A stretch of DNA of 63,795 nucleotides from an uncultured Azospirillum sp. (GTDB taxonomy: Bacteria; Pseudomonadota; Alphaproteobacteria; RF32; CAG-239), in contig CABUBU010000006.1 in assembly GCA_902489795.1 (NCBI GenBank), positions 1 through 63,795 of the forward strand, given 5' to 3'. The stretch's first letter is position 1, and every line of letters begins with the position of its first letter. The notes beneath the pieces were generated by a model that saw nothing but the letters and a program-made list of their open reading frames with translations, was not told the DNA's origin and did not search any database. A program made the position numbers and the translations under genes. Of the stretch, positions 1 through 8,697 are shown one piece after another.

Positions 1-59
1 TGCGAAAACGACATGATATTTTTGGGTTCCATGTTGTGTGTGCTATTGTGTGTGTTCAT
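1..59 (-). CDS. 5' end of an unidentified gene running off the window
   Basis: Only 19 codons are visible (MNTHNSTHNMEPKNIMSFS), so the product cannot be named. The start at 59 is chosen because AAAGGAG lies about 8 nt upstream. An ATG at 32 is an alternative but has no comparable ribosome-binding site. The gene is co-directional with rplM-rpsI but separated from them by a terminator and a long inverted repeat that buries its ribosome-binding site. Confidence 0.5.
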   Translation of the reverse strand, partial: MNTHNSTHNMEPKNIMSFS

Positions 60-60
60 A

Positions 61-128
61 AAAAAACTCCTTTGCTTTTGTTAGACTCTTGCCAGACCGT
101 CTAACTCATTTTAGCAAAGGAATTTTTT
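61..128 (-). promoter_or_regulatory. Long hairpin enclosing the ribosome-binding site of the downstream gene
   Basis: Arms at 61-76 and 113-128 pair over 16 bp with a single G-U. An inner 7-bp perfect stem (GTTAGAC, 80-86, with GTCTAAC, 99-105) lies within the loop. Read on the minus strand, the 3' arm contains the AGGAG ribosome-binding site of the gene starting at 59. The transcript could therefore fold to hide the site, as in thermometers or translational switches. The run of T after the stem also resembles a terminator or attenuator. Confidence 0.45.
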
Positions 129-186
129 ATGTGTAAAGCTGTAAGCTCTTTGGAACTACCGGCCTAGCCGCTAGTTTTCTTGTTAC

Positions 187-218
187 AAAAAAATGGGCTG
201 CAATTTCTTGCAACCCAT
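187..218 (-). terminator. Intrinsic terminator of rplM-rpsI
   Basis: An 11-bp stem (193-203 with 208-218, one G-U pair, 4-nt loop) is followed on the minus strand by a run of seven T. It lies 31 nt past the rpsI stop. Confidence 0.8.
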
Positions 219-248
219 TGAAAATATTTGATATTTTTCTGATACCAA

Positions 249-719
249 TTAACGCTTGGAGAACTGGTAAGAACGGCGGGCTTTGGCTTTGCCGTATTTC
301 TTACGTTCAACAGTTCTGTCGTCGCGGGTCAGGAAGCCGGCGGCTTTCAAAACAGAACGCAGTTCTGGCTCATAATCGTTCAGGGCTTTGGAAATACCGT
401 GCTTGATCGCACCGGCCTGACCGGACAAACCGCCGCCGCTGACCGTGCAGACAACGTCGAATTCGTTGACGCGGTTGGTAACTTCAAACGGCTGGTTGAT
501 GATCATCTTCAAAACCGGACGGGCAAAATATTCGTCCAGCGTTTTGGTATTGACGGTAATATTGCCTTTACCCGGCTTTACCCAAACGCGGGCAACAGCG
601 TCTTTTCTTTTGCCGGTAGCATAGGAACGTCCGAATTTGTCGCGTTTCGGCTTGCGGACTTCCGCAACAGTTTCCGCGGCAGACGCTTTGATGTCTTTTA
701 AGGATTCTAACTTAGCCAT
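249..719 (-). CDS. rpsI: 30S ribosomal protein S9
   Basis: This 156-residue protein matches ribosomal protein S9, a small-subunit head protein whose C-terminal tail reaches toward the P-site tRNA. Visible family marks are the RSYATGKRKDAVARVW segment near the N-terminus, the GGGLSGQAGAIKHGISKAL core, and the basic tail ending RSYQFSKR. An N-terminal extension of about 25 residues precedes the core, as is usual in Alphaproteobacteria. Its ATG overlaps the rplM stop in TAATG, so the two are translationally coupled in the conserved rplM-rpsI operon. Confidence 0.97.
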   Translation of the reverse strand: MAKLESLKDIKASAAETVAEVRKPKRDKFGRSYATGKRKDAVARVWVKPGKGNITVNTKTLDEYFARPVLKMIINQPFEVTNRVNEFDVVCTVSGGGLSGQAGAIKHGISKALNDYEPELRSVLKAAGFLTRDDRTVERKKYGKAKARRSYQFSKR

Positions 720-1186
720 TATAACGGACTCCTCTTGTTTTTCGGATTCTTGGAAGCAATGTCCAGAACAATCGGGTTCTGGGCGGTATGCGGGTGTTCG
801 GCACCGGCATATACCCTCAGTTTGGTCATCTGCTGACGACCCAGAGGATTGCGGGAAATCATTCTTTCAACAGCCTTTTCGATGACACGGCCGGGGAACT
901 TGCCGGCTAAGATTTTGGCCGGAGTGGTTTCCTTAATGCCGCCGATCCAGCCGGTGTGGCGATAGTAAACTTTGTCCGTCAGCTTTTTGCCGGTCAGTTT
1001 GACTTTTTCGGCGTTGATGACGATTACATAGTCGCCGCAGTCCAGGTTCGGGACGAAATTCGGCTTGTGCTTACCGCGCAGAATCTTGGCGATTTCGGCG
1101 GAAAGTCTGCCCAATACGACACCGCTGGCATCAACGACATACCATTTTCTTTCGATGTCCGATGGCTTGGTTGCGTAAGTGTTCAT
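719..1186 (-). CDS. rplM: 50S ribosomal protein L13
   Basis: This 155-residue protein has the L13 hallmarks: the N-terminal KWYVVDASGVVLGRLSAEIA segment, the GDYVIVINAEKVKLTG motif, and the C-terminal AGAEHPHTAQNP segment. L13 binds 23S rRNA early in large-subunit assembly. It is the first gene of the rplM-rpsI pair. The pair is driven by a near-consensus promoter 43 nt upstream and ends at the hairpin near 190-218. Confidence 0.97.
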   Translation of the reverse strand: MNTYATKPSDIERKWYVVDASGVVLGRLSAEIAKILRGKHKPNFVPNLDCGDYVIVINAEKVKLTGKKLTDKVYYRHTGWIGGIKETTPAKILAGKFPGRVIEKAVERMISRNPLGRQQMTKLRVYAGAEHPHTAQNPIVLDIASKNPKNKRSPL

Positions 1187-1228
1187 ATTTTCTCTCTTTG
1201 TTAAAGATGGTTGTTCAATTCGTTTGCA

Positions 1229-1256
1229 AATATAACGGAAGTTTTTCTCTTGTCAA
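1229..1256 (-). promoter_or_regulatory. Sigma-70-type promoter of rplM-rpsI
   Basis: On the minus strand, TTGACA (1251-1256) and TATATT (1229-1234) are separated by 16 nt. This close match to the housekeeping consensus lies just upstream of rplM. Confidence 0.7.
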
Positions 1257-1404
1257 CTAAAAAAAACCACATTTTTCAACATTTTAATTACAGGTATTAT
1301 AATACCGTACACTATTTGTTTGATTTTCATTATTTTTAAGGACAAGAAAAAAAAGAAAAGCCGAAAAGCACGTTTTGCACTTGCAGATCAAAAAGAGAAA
1401 ACAT

Positions 1405-1537
1405 AATCTTCCACCGGCTTACGCAAGCGGCAAAACCGTTCCAACACAAGCGCCCGGCCCTAAAGCTTCGCAAGCCTGCGTCCGGGCCGGGATGCCTGCA
1501 TCTGCTTGTTCGCACAGACGTTCGAATCGTAAAAAAA
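1405..1537 (-). repeat. Dispersed intergenic repeat, copy 1
   Basis: This stretch of about 130 nt resembles 37886-38012 and more weakly 45790-45905. Shared blocks on the plus strand include CTTCCACCGGC, ACCGTTCCAA, a CTTCGCAA-like core, CTGCATCT and ACAGACGTTC. It sits between the terminator of the cyclophilin gene and the rplM promoter. A 65-residue frame can be read through it, but its sequence is that of the repeat and it has no ribosome-binding site. It is treated as non-coding. Confidence 0.5.
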
Positions 1538-1567
1538 AGCGGCTTCGAAGAAATTCTTCAAAACCGC
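1531..1567 (-). terminator. Terminator of the cyclophilin gene
   Basis: A 14-bp stem with G-U pairs (1539-1552 with 1554-1567) is followed on the minus strand by eight T. It lies 26 nt past the stop of the cyclophilin gene. Confidence 0.75.
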
Positions 1568-1593
1568 CTTAGACTTTCAAGAATCGTTTCGGT

Positions 1594-2163
1594 TTATTTT
1601 TGCAAATCGGCGACAACGCTTATGGAAATGATATTGTCGGGATCATAGACCATGCCGTTCGGACCGGTGCCGCGTTTGATCTTGTCCACCGCCTGCATGC
1701 CGGAAATGACCTGTCCCCAGACCGTATACTGACGGTCAAGGAAAGTGGAATCGTCAAAGCAGATGAAAAACTGGCTGTCGGCTGAATTCGGATCGGCGGC
1801 ACGAGCCATGGAAACGGCGCCGCGTTTGTGCGGTCGATTATTAAATTCAGCCTTCAGATTTTTGCCGCTGCCGCCGGTGCCGTTGCCGCGCGGATCACCG
1901 GTCTGCGCCATAAAGCCGTCAATCACGCGATGAAACTTCAGACCGTCGTAAAAACCCTGACGAACCAGTTCCTTGATCCGGGCAACATGGTTCGGCGCGT
2001 CTTCGGGAAACATCTGAATCAAAACGTCGCCGTCTTTCAATTTAAGCAGCAGCGTATTTTCCGGATCTTTAACGTCGGCATAAGGTTTCGGCGCATCGAC
2101 AGCCTCTGCCGCACCGATACCGAGTCCAAACAGCGCAATCAGCGAAAAAACAAATTTCATCAT
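1594..2163 (-). CDS. Periplasmic cyclophilin-type peptidyl-prolyl isomerase
   Basis: This 189-residue protein begins with a signal peptide (about residues 1-21, hydrophobic core LIALFGLGIGA, likely cut after AEA). A cyclophilin domain follows, with the active-site motifs FHRVIDGFM and QTGDP, then an AEFN segment and a SADSQFFI stretch. It should isomerise X-Pro bonds of exported proteins in the periplasm. Two adjacent ATGs are possible starts; GGAG lies about 12 nt upstream. It has its own terminator and appears monocistronic. Confidence 0.93.
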   Translation of the reverse strand: MMKFVFSLIALFGLGIGAAEAVDAPKPYADVKDPENTLLLKLKDGDVLIQMFPEDAPNHVARIKELVRQGFYDGLKFHRVIDGFMAQTGDPRGNGTGGSGKNLKAEFNNRPHKRGAVSMARAADPNSADSQFFICFDDSTFLDRQYTVWGQVISGMQAVDKIKRGTGPNGMVYDPDNIISISVVADLQK

Positions 2164-2191
2164 CTCTTTGATACTCCTTTACATTGTTAAT

Positions 2192-2617
2192 TTAAAATCT
2201 GATTTGCCGGACGGCTTCCGGATAAATCAAAACATCCGGCGCAACCGTTATCCATTCGGCAAACATTCCTTCCGTTCCCGGCTCGACAAAAGGCAGTCCT
2301 TCCGGGAAATATGATTTTTCGTCGGGCAAAAAAACCTCAAAAACAAAAACGATTTCGTGGCCGGCCTGCCCTTCGTAGCTAAAAACGTTTTCCACCACGT
2401 CCAGCCGTCGGCCGACTTTGACTTCAACCCCGAACTCCTCGGCGAACTCCCGTTTCAGAGCAGCTTCCGCCGTTTCTCCGAATTCGATGCCGCCGCCGGG
2501 CAAACGGAAAAAAACTTCGTTTTTCACATGGTCAACCCCGCGGGTCACCAGAATTTTCCCCTGATAACGAACCACGGCAACCGCCAGCGGCCGGATATGT
2601 TTTTCGCTAAAAGGCAT
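2192..2617 (-). CDS. Nudix hydrolase
   Basis: This 141-residue protein contains a complete Nudix box, from GGIEFGE through REFAEEFGV, fitting GX5EX7REUXEEXGU at about residues 43-65. The family hydrolyses nucleoside diphosphates linked to another moiety with Mg2+; the substrate cannot be told from the sequence. Its ATG overlaps the mutS stop in TGATG, implying coupled translation and possibly a nucleotide-pool clean-up role beside mismatch repair, which is inference. Confidence 0.92.
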   Translation of the reverse strand: MPFSEKHIRPLAVAVVRYQGKILVTRGVDHVKNEVFFRLPGGGIEFGETAEAALKREFAEEFGVEVKVGRRLDVVENVFSYEGQAGHEIVFVFEVFLPDEKSYFPEGLPFVEPGTEGMFAEWITVAPDVLIYPEAVRQIRF

Positions 2618-5301
2618 CAGTTTTCCTCCGACAGCGCTTTTAAGCGGTACAGCTCGTCCAGCGCTTCCCGCGGGGTGAGGTTGTCGGGGCAGATTTCCGC
2701 CAGCGCCGTTTCAACCGCCGACGGCGCTTGCCGCTCATCTTCTTTTTTCAGGCTGGCAAACAACGGCAGATCGTCGGCCAGTTCCTTGATATTGGCGTTT
2801 TTCTTGTCGTTTTCAAGCGAACTCAGCACCTGTTCCGCACGTTTTAAGACCACCGGCGGCAAACCGGCCAGCTTGGCAACGTGAATACCGTACGAACGAT
2901 CGGCGGCGCCGTCAATCACCTCGTGCAGAAAGATGACTTCGTCGTTAAATTCCTTGATTTTCATGCAATGCAGCGACATTTTGTGCAGTTTGCCGACAAG
3001 CGAGGTCAACTCGTGGTAGTGGGTGGCAAACAGCGCCCGGCAGCGGTTGACTTCGTGCAGGTGTTCAACCACCGCCCAGGCAATCGACAAACCGTCAAAA
3101 GTGGCGGTACCGCGGCCGATTTCGTCCAGAATAACCAGCGAACGCTCGTCCGCACGGTTCAGAATGCTGGCGGTTTCCACCATTTCCACCATAAAGGTCG
3201 AACGGCCGCGGGCCAGATCGTCGGAAGCGCCGACGCGCGAAAACAGTTTGTTGACAACGCCGATGTGGGCATGTTTGGCCGGCACGAAAGAACCGATTTG
3301 CGCCATCACGGCAATGATGGCGTTCTGCCGCAGAAAAGTCGATTTGCCGGCCATGTTCGGCCCGGTAATCAGCCAGATGTTGCTGTAATCATTGCCGAGC
3401 CGGCAGTCGTTGCCGACAAACGCGCCACCGTGTTCGCGCGCCAGCGAGGCTTCCACCACCGGATGACGGCCGTCTTCGACATCAAAACAAAAAGAATCGT
3501 CAATTTCCGGACGGCAATAGTTTTTTTCCGCCGCCAGATCCGCCAGCGCGGCGCCGACGTCCAGTTCAGCCAGCGCCTTGGCGGTGCGGGAAATGTCGTC
3601 GGCAGCAATCCGGACTTCGGTCACCAGTTTGTTGAACAGCTCCAGTTCGGTAGCCAGCAGCTTTTCGCCGGCGCCGCGGATTTCGTTTTCTATTTCGGTC
3701 AGTTCGACAGTGGTAAAACGAACCGCGTTCAGCACCGACTGACGGTGGATGAAATCTTTGTTTTCCAGCATCCGGGTGGCAAATTTTGCCGGCACTTCAA
3801 CAAAATAGCCTATCAGGTTGTTATATTTGATTTTCAGATTGGGAATATCGGTCGCCGCCGCATACTTTTCCTGCAGCTGCAAAATAATCTGCTGGCTGTT
3901 GTTCTTAACCCGGCGGATTTCGTCAAGCGGCGGGTAGTAGCCTTCGCGGATGAAACCGCCGTCTCTGGCCAGCAGCGGCAGTTCGTCGGCCAGCGCGCGC
4001 TCCAGCTCGTCCACCAGATTTTCGTGATGTCCCATCCGGCCGGCAATGCGGGCAACGGCTTCCGGCAGTTCGGAAACCATGTTCTGCGAAGAGGCGCCGG
4101 ACAAAATGTTTTTCAGCCGCGGCACCGCCGCCAGCGTGGTTTTGATCGCCGCCAAATCACGGGGGCCGCCGCGCTCAAGACTCAGCCTTGAAACGGCGCG
4201 CTCAATGTCGGGACAGGCTTTCAACAGAGCGCGGACATCCTCGCGGACAAATTCCTCATTTAAGAAAAACTCCACCACGTTTAAGCGTTCGCCGATCTCT
4301 TTGGTATCGACCAGCGGGCTGGCAATGCGGCCGGCCAACATCCGCGCACCGGCGCCGGTAACCGTGCGATCCAGCACGGAAAGCAGAGAATTGCCGCGGT
4401 CACCGGAAGAAGATTCCAGCAGTTCCAGACTGCGGCGGGTGGCGCCGTCAATTTCCATAACCTGCCGTTCATAGATTTTAACCGGCTTTTCCACCCGGGG
4501 CATCTGCCCTTTCTGAGTGGTTTCGACATAATCCATCAGCACCCCGGCGGCGGTAATTTCCGCACGGGAAAAGCTGCCGTAAGCATCCAGCGTTTCCACC
4601 TTAAACAGGTTCAGAAGGTTGCGGCGGGCATTTTCAAAGTTAAAACGCGCTTCCGGCAAAACGGAAAGTTTTTTGCGGTATTCGTTAAACACCTCAAACA
4701 GTTTCGGCGATTGCAGATAACGGTCGGAAACAAGTATTTCCACCGGGCTCAGACGGGAAAGCAGACTGCTGACGACAACCGCTTCCGGCTTGTTTTTCAG
4801 CCCGATTTCCTCCAGAAAGAAATCGCCGGTGGAAAGGTCCAGCCAGAAAACGCCCAGCATATCGCCGGTTTTGGCCAGACTTAAGAGAAAGTTGTTGCGA
4901 CGGGAATCGAGCAGATTATCTTCGGTCAGGGTGCCGGCCGTCACCAGCCGGATGACGTCGCGTTTGACCACCGATTTGGCGCCGCGTTTTTTGGCTTCTT
5001 TCGGGTCTTCCATCTGTTCGCAGATCGCTACCTTGAAGCCGTGTTTGATCAGCCGCGACAAATATGTTTCGTAAGCGTGAAACGGCACCCCGCACATCGG
5101 AACGTCGGCGCCTTCAAGCTTGCCGCGTTTGGTTAAGGCTATGTCCAGCGCTTTCGAGGCCACCACCGCGTCATCAAAAAACATTTCATAGAAATCGCCC
5201 ATCCGGTAAAACAACAGGTAGTCCGGGTAGGCCTTTTTGGTTTCCAGATACTGTGCCATCATCGGCGTCAGCGCGGGCGCTTTAGCTTTGGTCATCGTCA
5301 A
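2617..5301 (-). CDS. mutS: DNA mismatch repair protein MutS
   Basis: This 894-residue protein has full-length MutS architecture. The mismatch-reading FYEMF motif (Phe-X-Glu) lies near residue 38. Connector, lever and clamp regions follow. The C-terminal ABC-type ATPase carries Walker A GPNMAGKST, the DDLARGRSTFMVEM signature region, Walker B LVILDEIGRGT and the switch histidine in FATHYHEL. MutS recognises base mismatches and recruits MutL. An alternative start at the third codon is possible. It is transcribed divergently from the sensor kinase gene and coupled to the downstream Nudix gene. Confidence 0.98.
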   Translation of the reverse strand: MTMTKAKAPALTPMMAQYLETKKAYPDYLLFYRMGDFYEMFFDDAVVASKALDIALTKRGKLEGADVPMCGVPFHAYETYLSRLIKHGFKVAICEQMEDPKEAKKRGAKSVVKRDVIRLVTAGTLTEDNLLDSRRNNFLLSLAKTGDMLGVFWLDLSTGDFFLEEIGLKNKPEAVVVSSLLSRLSPVEILVSDRYLQSPKLFEVFNEYRKKLSVLPEARFNFENARRNLLNLFKVETLDAYGSFSRAEITAAGVLMDYVETTQKGQMPRVEKPVKIYERQVMEIDGATRRSLELLESSSGDRGNSLLSVLDRTVTGAGARMLAGRIASPLVDTKEIGERLNVVEFFLNEEFVREDVRALLKACPDIERAVSRLSLERGGPRDLAAIKTTLAAVPRLKNILSGASSQNMVSELPEAVARIAGRMGHHENLVDELERALADELPLLARDGGFIREGYYPPLDEIRRVKNNSQQIILQLQEKYAAATDIPNLKIKYNNLIGYFVEVPAKFATRMLENKDFIHRQSVLNAVRFTTVELTEIENEIRGAGEKLLATELELFNKLVTEVRIAADDISRTAKALAELDVGAALADLAAEKNYCRPEIDDSFCFDVEDGRHPVVEASLAREHGGAFVGNDCRLGNDYSNIWLITGPNMAGKSTFLRQNAIIAVMAQIGSFVPAKHAHIGVVNKLFSRVGASDDLARGRSTFMVEMVETASILNRADERSLVILDEIGRGTATFDGLSIAWAVVEHLHEVNRCRALFATHYHELTSLVGKLHKMSLHCMKIKEFNDEVIFLHEVIDGAADRSYGIHVAKLAGLPPVVLKRAEQVLSSLENDKKNANIKELADDLPLFASLKKEDERQAPSAVETALAEICPDNLTPREALDELYRLKALSEEN

Positions 5302-5401
5302 GTCTTTCCCATCCGATCTTTAATAAATTTAAACGTATTATATTATATATTACTATCATCAGTAGTCTATCTTTTTTTAACACAATTCGAGGGTTATCAC
5401 C

Positions 5402-6859
5402 ATGTTTCACAAAGGCCGGAGCAAACTGTTCGAAATCGAGAAAGACACCAACTTCGCCAACCGCATTCTGGCGCTTTCAATGCCCTCGGCGCTGGTGTTC
5501 ATCATGCTGGTGGCCCTGAAACTGCTGCCGGCCGGCATTGCCGTCATGGCCTATGCCTCGATCATTCTGTTCAACATCGTGTGGCTTTTCCCGATCACCT
5601 TTGAACTGCAGCAGATCCGCAAATATATCTTCCGCCTGGCAAAAGAGGAAAACTACACCGGGGAAAAATTCGACCTGACCGAAAACGACACCCGGGAAAT
5701 CGTCGACGCCGTCAACGAAATGCACCGCTTCTGGACCGAAAAGGCGGAAAAACTCGAAGCGCAGACCATCTCCGACACCGCGGTGCTCGACACCCTGCCC
5801 GACCCCATCCTGATGATTGACCGCAAAGGCAACATCCTCGGTGCTAACATCTCCGCCCGTAACCTGCTCGGCGACAACATTACCGACCGCAAAGTGGAAG
5901 AAATCTTTTCTTCCAACAATTTCGTCAACGCGGTTGCCCGGGTCTTAAATAAGGAAAGCGAATCGGAAAACCTGATTTTTTACGTCAACCGCGGTTCGGA
6001 CCGCAAAGACGAAGATACGCAGAAACTCTACGCCCACATTAAACAATTGCCGTGGATCTCAAAAGGACGAGCGGTGGCGGTCATTTCGCTTTACGACTTT
6101 GCCAAAGCGACCAAAATCGAAAAAATGCAATCCGACTTCGTCGCCAACGCCAGCCATGAGCTGAGAACCCCGCTGTCGGTTATTTCCGGTTTCATCGAAA
6201 CATTGCAGACCACTGCCAAAGACGATGAAAACGCGCGGGTCGCATTTTTGAAAATCATGAGCGAACAGGCCAGCTACATGTCGCTTCTGATCGAAAACCT
6301 GCTGTCGCTTTCCAAAATCGAAATGACGCAGGATCAGGCGCCGGAAGAAAAAATCAGCATCGCCCCGATCGCCGAAGACATCAGCAACGCACTGATGTTA
6401 AAAGCACGGGCAAAAAACATGAAATTTGAACTGAAGATCGAACGTGACCTGCCGGAGATCACCGCCGATTACGGACAGATCCGCCAGCTTTTGCAAAACC
6501 TTTGCGACAACGCGGTCAAATACGGCAGCGAAAACACCGACATTACCGTTTCCGCCCGGGTTACGGAAGCGGTGCCGCCTTCCAAAAGCCATGAAGTGGC
6601 AGGCGGCAGGGCGGTGGCGATTACGGTACACAACTTCGGCGAAAAGATTTCCGACGAATACGTCAGCCGCCTGACCGAACGCTTTTACCGCATGCAGACG
6701 CACAAAAACAAAAACATCAAGGGCTCGGGGCTGGGGCTGGCGATCGCCAAACACATCCTCATCCGTCACCGCGGCAACCTGAGGATCGAATCGGACGCCG
6801 TCAAAGGCACCGCTTTCACCATTTATCTGCCGGTTGAGCAAAACTGCCCGACCGCCTGA
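5402..6859 (+). CDS. PhoR-like membrane sensor histidine kinase
   Basis: This 485-residue kinase has two membrane segments (about residues 22-65), a PAS-like domain (about 125-230), the phosphoacceptor box FVANASHELRTPLSVISGF near residue 250, an N box QNLCDNAVKYG, and a G box GSGLGLAIAKHIL. The layout matches the PhoR/PhoR-like group that phosphorylates an OmpR-type regulator. No response regulator is adjacent, so the partner is unknown. GAGGG precedes the ATG. It is divergent from mutS and convergent with rnj. Confidence 0.9.
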   Translation: MFHKGRSKLFEIEKDTNFANRILALSMPSALVFIMLVALKLLPAGIAVMAYASIILFNIVWLFPITFELQQIRKYIFRLAKEENYTGEKFDLTENDTREIVDAVNEMHRFWTEKAEKLEAQTISDTAVLDTLPDPILMIDRKGNILGANISARNLLGDNITDRKVEEIFSSNNFVNAVARVLNKESESENLIFYVNRGSDRKDEDTQKLYAHIKQLPWISKGRAVAVISLYDFAKATKIEKMQSDFVANASHELRTPLSVISGFIETLQTTAKDDENARVAFLKIMSEQASYMSLLIENLLSLSKIEMTQDQAPEEKISIAPIAEDISNALMLKARAKNMKFELKIERDLPEITADYGQIRQLLQNLCDNAVKYGSENTDITVSARVTEAVPPSKSHEVAGGRAVAITVHNFGEKISDEYVSRLTERFYRMQTHKNKNIKGSGLGLAIAKHILIRHRGNLRIESDAVKGTAFTIYLPVEQNCPTA

Positions 6860-6951
6860 CGGTGGAAAAAGCGGGAAAAAGGGGACGGCCGCGGCGAAAT
6901 TCCACCCGACGGCCAAAAGCGGGAAAGCGGCAACCCCGGCCGGCCGCATAT

Positions 6952-8697
6952 TTAGTTTTCGACTTCCGGCGACGGATAAATCACCATCGGCTGGCCGGCG
7001 TCAACGTCTTCTTCCTGCTCGAGCTCCTCTTCCTCAAGCGGCAGCTTGTAGAAGTGGATGAAAGTCACCGGCTTCATTTCGGTCGCTTTTTCGATTTTGC
7101 GGCGCACCTGCACCCGGATGTAGTCCAAAATGGCCGTTTCCTTATAATGAAGGCCGGCGGCCACTTCCGGCAGCGCTTCCGAAACTTCGACCACGATACG
7201 GTCGCGCAGGGCAGCGAAAGCATCCGGTTCAAGAATATCCTTGGAAGAAATGCGCAGCGCGATCAATTCCCATTTTTCGCCGAAAATAACGCTGATGAAA
7301 ACGCTGCCGTTATAGGCAATCTGCTTGCGGCGTTTGACCACTTCCGAATTGAGCGAAACAATTTCCGTACGGTCGACGGCCAGCACGTCGGTCGGCACGC
7401 TGCCGGCAATTTTGGCCTTGCCGTCCTTTAACAGCAGAACGTCGCCGTTTTGCATGCTCATCACCTCGCCGATGCCGCATTCGGCGGCAAAGCGCTTATG
7501 CTCGCGGATAAATTTTTTGTCGCCGTGAACCGGCAGCACCAGGCGCGGCCGAAGCAGCTCGTACATGCGCCGGATTTCCTCTTTGCTGCAATGGCCGGAA
7601 GTATGAACCAGCGCGTCTCTGTCGGTAATTACATTAACTCCCTGAGCAATCAGCTTTTCCTGCATTTCGTTAATTTTTTCTTCGTTGCCTGGAATGATCT
7701 TGGAAGAAAAAATAACCGTGTCGCCTTTGCCCAATTTGACATATTTGCTCTGATTGTTGACAATTGAGGTAAGCGCCGAACGGTAGTTGGCCTGCGAACC
7801 GGTGCAGATGTAAAGCGCATTGTCGGAAGGAATGTTTTCCGCCTCTTTGATGTCGTAACATTTCGGCGTATTTTTGAAATAACCGATCTCTTTGGCCACT
7901 TTCACGTTATAAAGCAGGCTGCGGCCGACCAGCACCGGCGTGCGGCCGGCGGCATCGGCGGCCATGATCAGGCTTTCGAGCCGCGTCAGGTTGGAGGCGA
8001 AACAGGTGGCCACCACCGTTTGCGAAAGCGTCGGAATCAGCTTCATCAGGCATTCGCGCACTTCATATTCGCTCGGCAGCTTTTCGTCAACTTCAATGTT
8101 GGTCGAATCGCAGACAAACATATCAACGCCGCGGTCGCCGGCGCTTTGCAGTCCGGCATAATCGGTTTGCAGGATTTCGATCGCACTGTCGTCAAAACGC
8201 CAGTCGGTGGCATGCACCACCGTTTTGTCCGCGGTTTTGATCACCAGCGCCGCAGTTTCCGGCACCGAATGGACAACCGGCACGAACTCGACCGCAAAAT
8301 TTTGCAGCTTTACCGTCTGATGCCCGACCACCGGGTTGAGCGGCACCTGCCCTTCCAACTTATACTCGCGCAACCGGTTTTTGATCAGCCCGAGAGTAAA
8401 TTCGCTGGCGTAAACCGGGCATTTCAACAGCGGCCATACCTGGGCGATGGCGCCGAAATGGTCCTCGTGGGCATGGGTGATGAAAATGCCCTCGAAATCT
8501 TCGGCATAGTTGGCAAAAAAACCGGCGTCGGCAAAACAAAGATCAATCCCCGGATAGTTGTCGTTTAAGAAACCGTAGCCGGCGTCAACCATAATAAACT
8601 TTCCGTTGCAAGCGTACACATACATATTCATGCCGATTTCGTCGGCGCCGCCCAGGGCAATAAAATACAATCCGTCTTTTTCAAATTTGTTAATCAT
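6952..8697 (-). CDS. rnj: Ribonuclease J
   Basis: This 581-residue metallo-beta-lactamase/beta-CASP protein carries the HAHEDHFGA metal motif at residues 75-80, VPVVHSVPETAALVI, VHATDWRFD, VHTSGHCSKEE and VLPVHGDKKF. These are typical of RNase J. It acts in RNA processing and decay as a 5'-3' exo- and endonuclease in the cytoplasm. Its ATG overlaps the birA stop (ATGA). The nuoN-birA-rnj order is found in other Alphaproteobacteria. Confidence 0.95.
   Translation of the reverse strand: MINKFEKDGLYFIALGGADEIGMNMYVYACNGKFIMVDAGYGFLNDNYPGIDLCFADAGFFANYAEDFEGIFITHAHEDHFGAIAQVWPLLKCPVYASEFTLGLIKNRLREYKLEGQVPLNPVVGHQTVKLQNFAVEFVPVVHSVPETAALVIKTADKTVVHATDWRFDDSAIEILQTDYAGLQSAGDRGVDMFVCDSTNIEVDEKLPSEYEVRECLMKLIPTLSQTVVATCFASNLTRLESLIMAADAAGRTPVLVGRSLLYNVKVAKEIGYFKNTPKCYDIKEAENIPSDNALYICTGSQANYRSALTSIVNNQSKYVKLGKGDTVIFSSKIIPGNEEKINEMQEKLIAQGVNVITDRDALVHTSGHCSKEEIRRMYELLRPRLVLPVHGDKKFIREHKRFAAECGIGEVMSMQNGDVLLLKDGKAKIAGSVPTDVLAVDRTEIVSLNSEVVKRRKQIAYNGSVFISVIFGEKWELIALRISSKDILEPDAFAALRDRIVVEVSEALPEVAAGLHYKETAILDYIRVQVRRKIEKATEMKPVTFIHFYKLPLEEEELEQEEDVDAGQPMVIYPSPEVEN

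Noticed and set aside
1375..1572. 65-codon frame between rplM and the cyclophilin gene
   Set aside because: No ribosome-binding site; the sequence belongs to the dispersed repeat and a terminator.
2881..4191. 436-codon open frame antisense to mutS
   Set aside because: It is the complement of a conserved mutS region; its His/Gln/Phe/Arg-rich text is typical of antisense frames in GC-rich genes.
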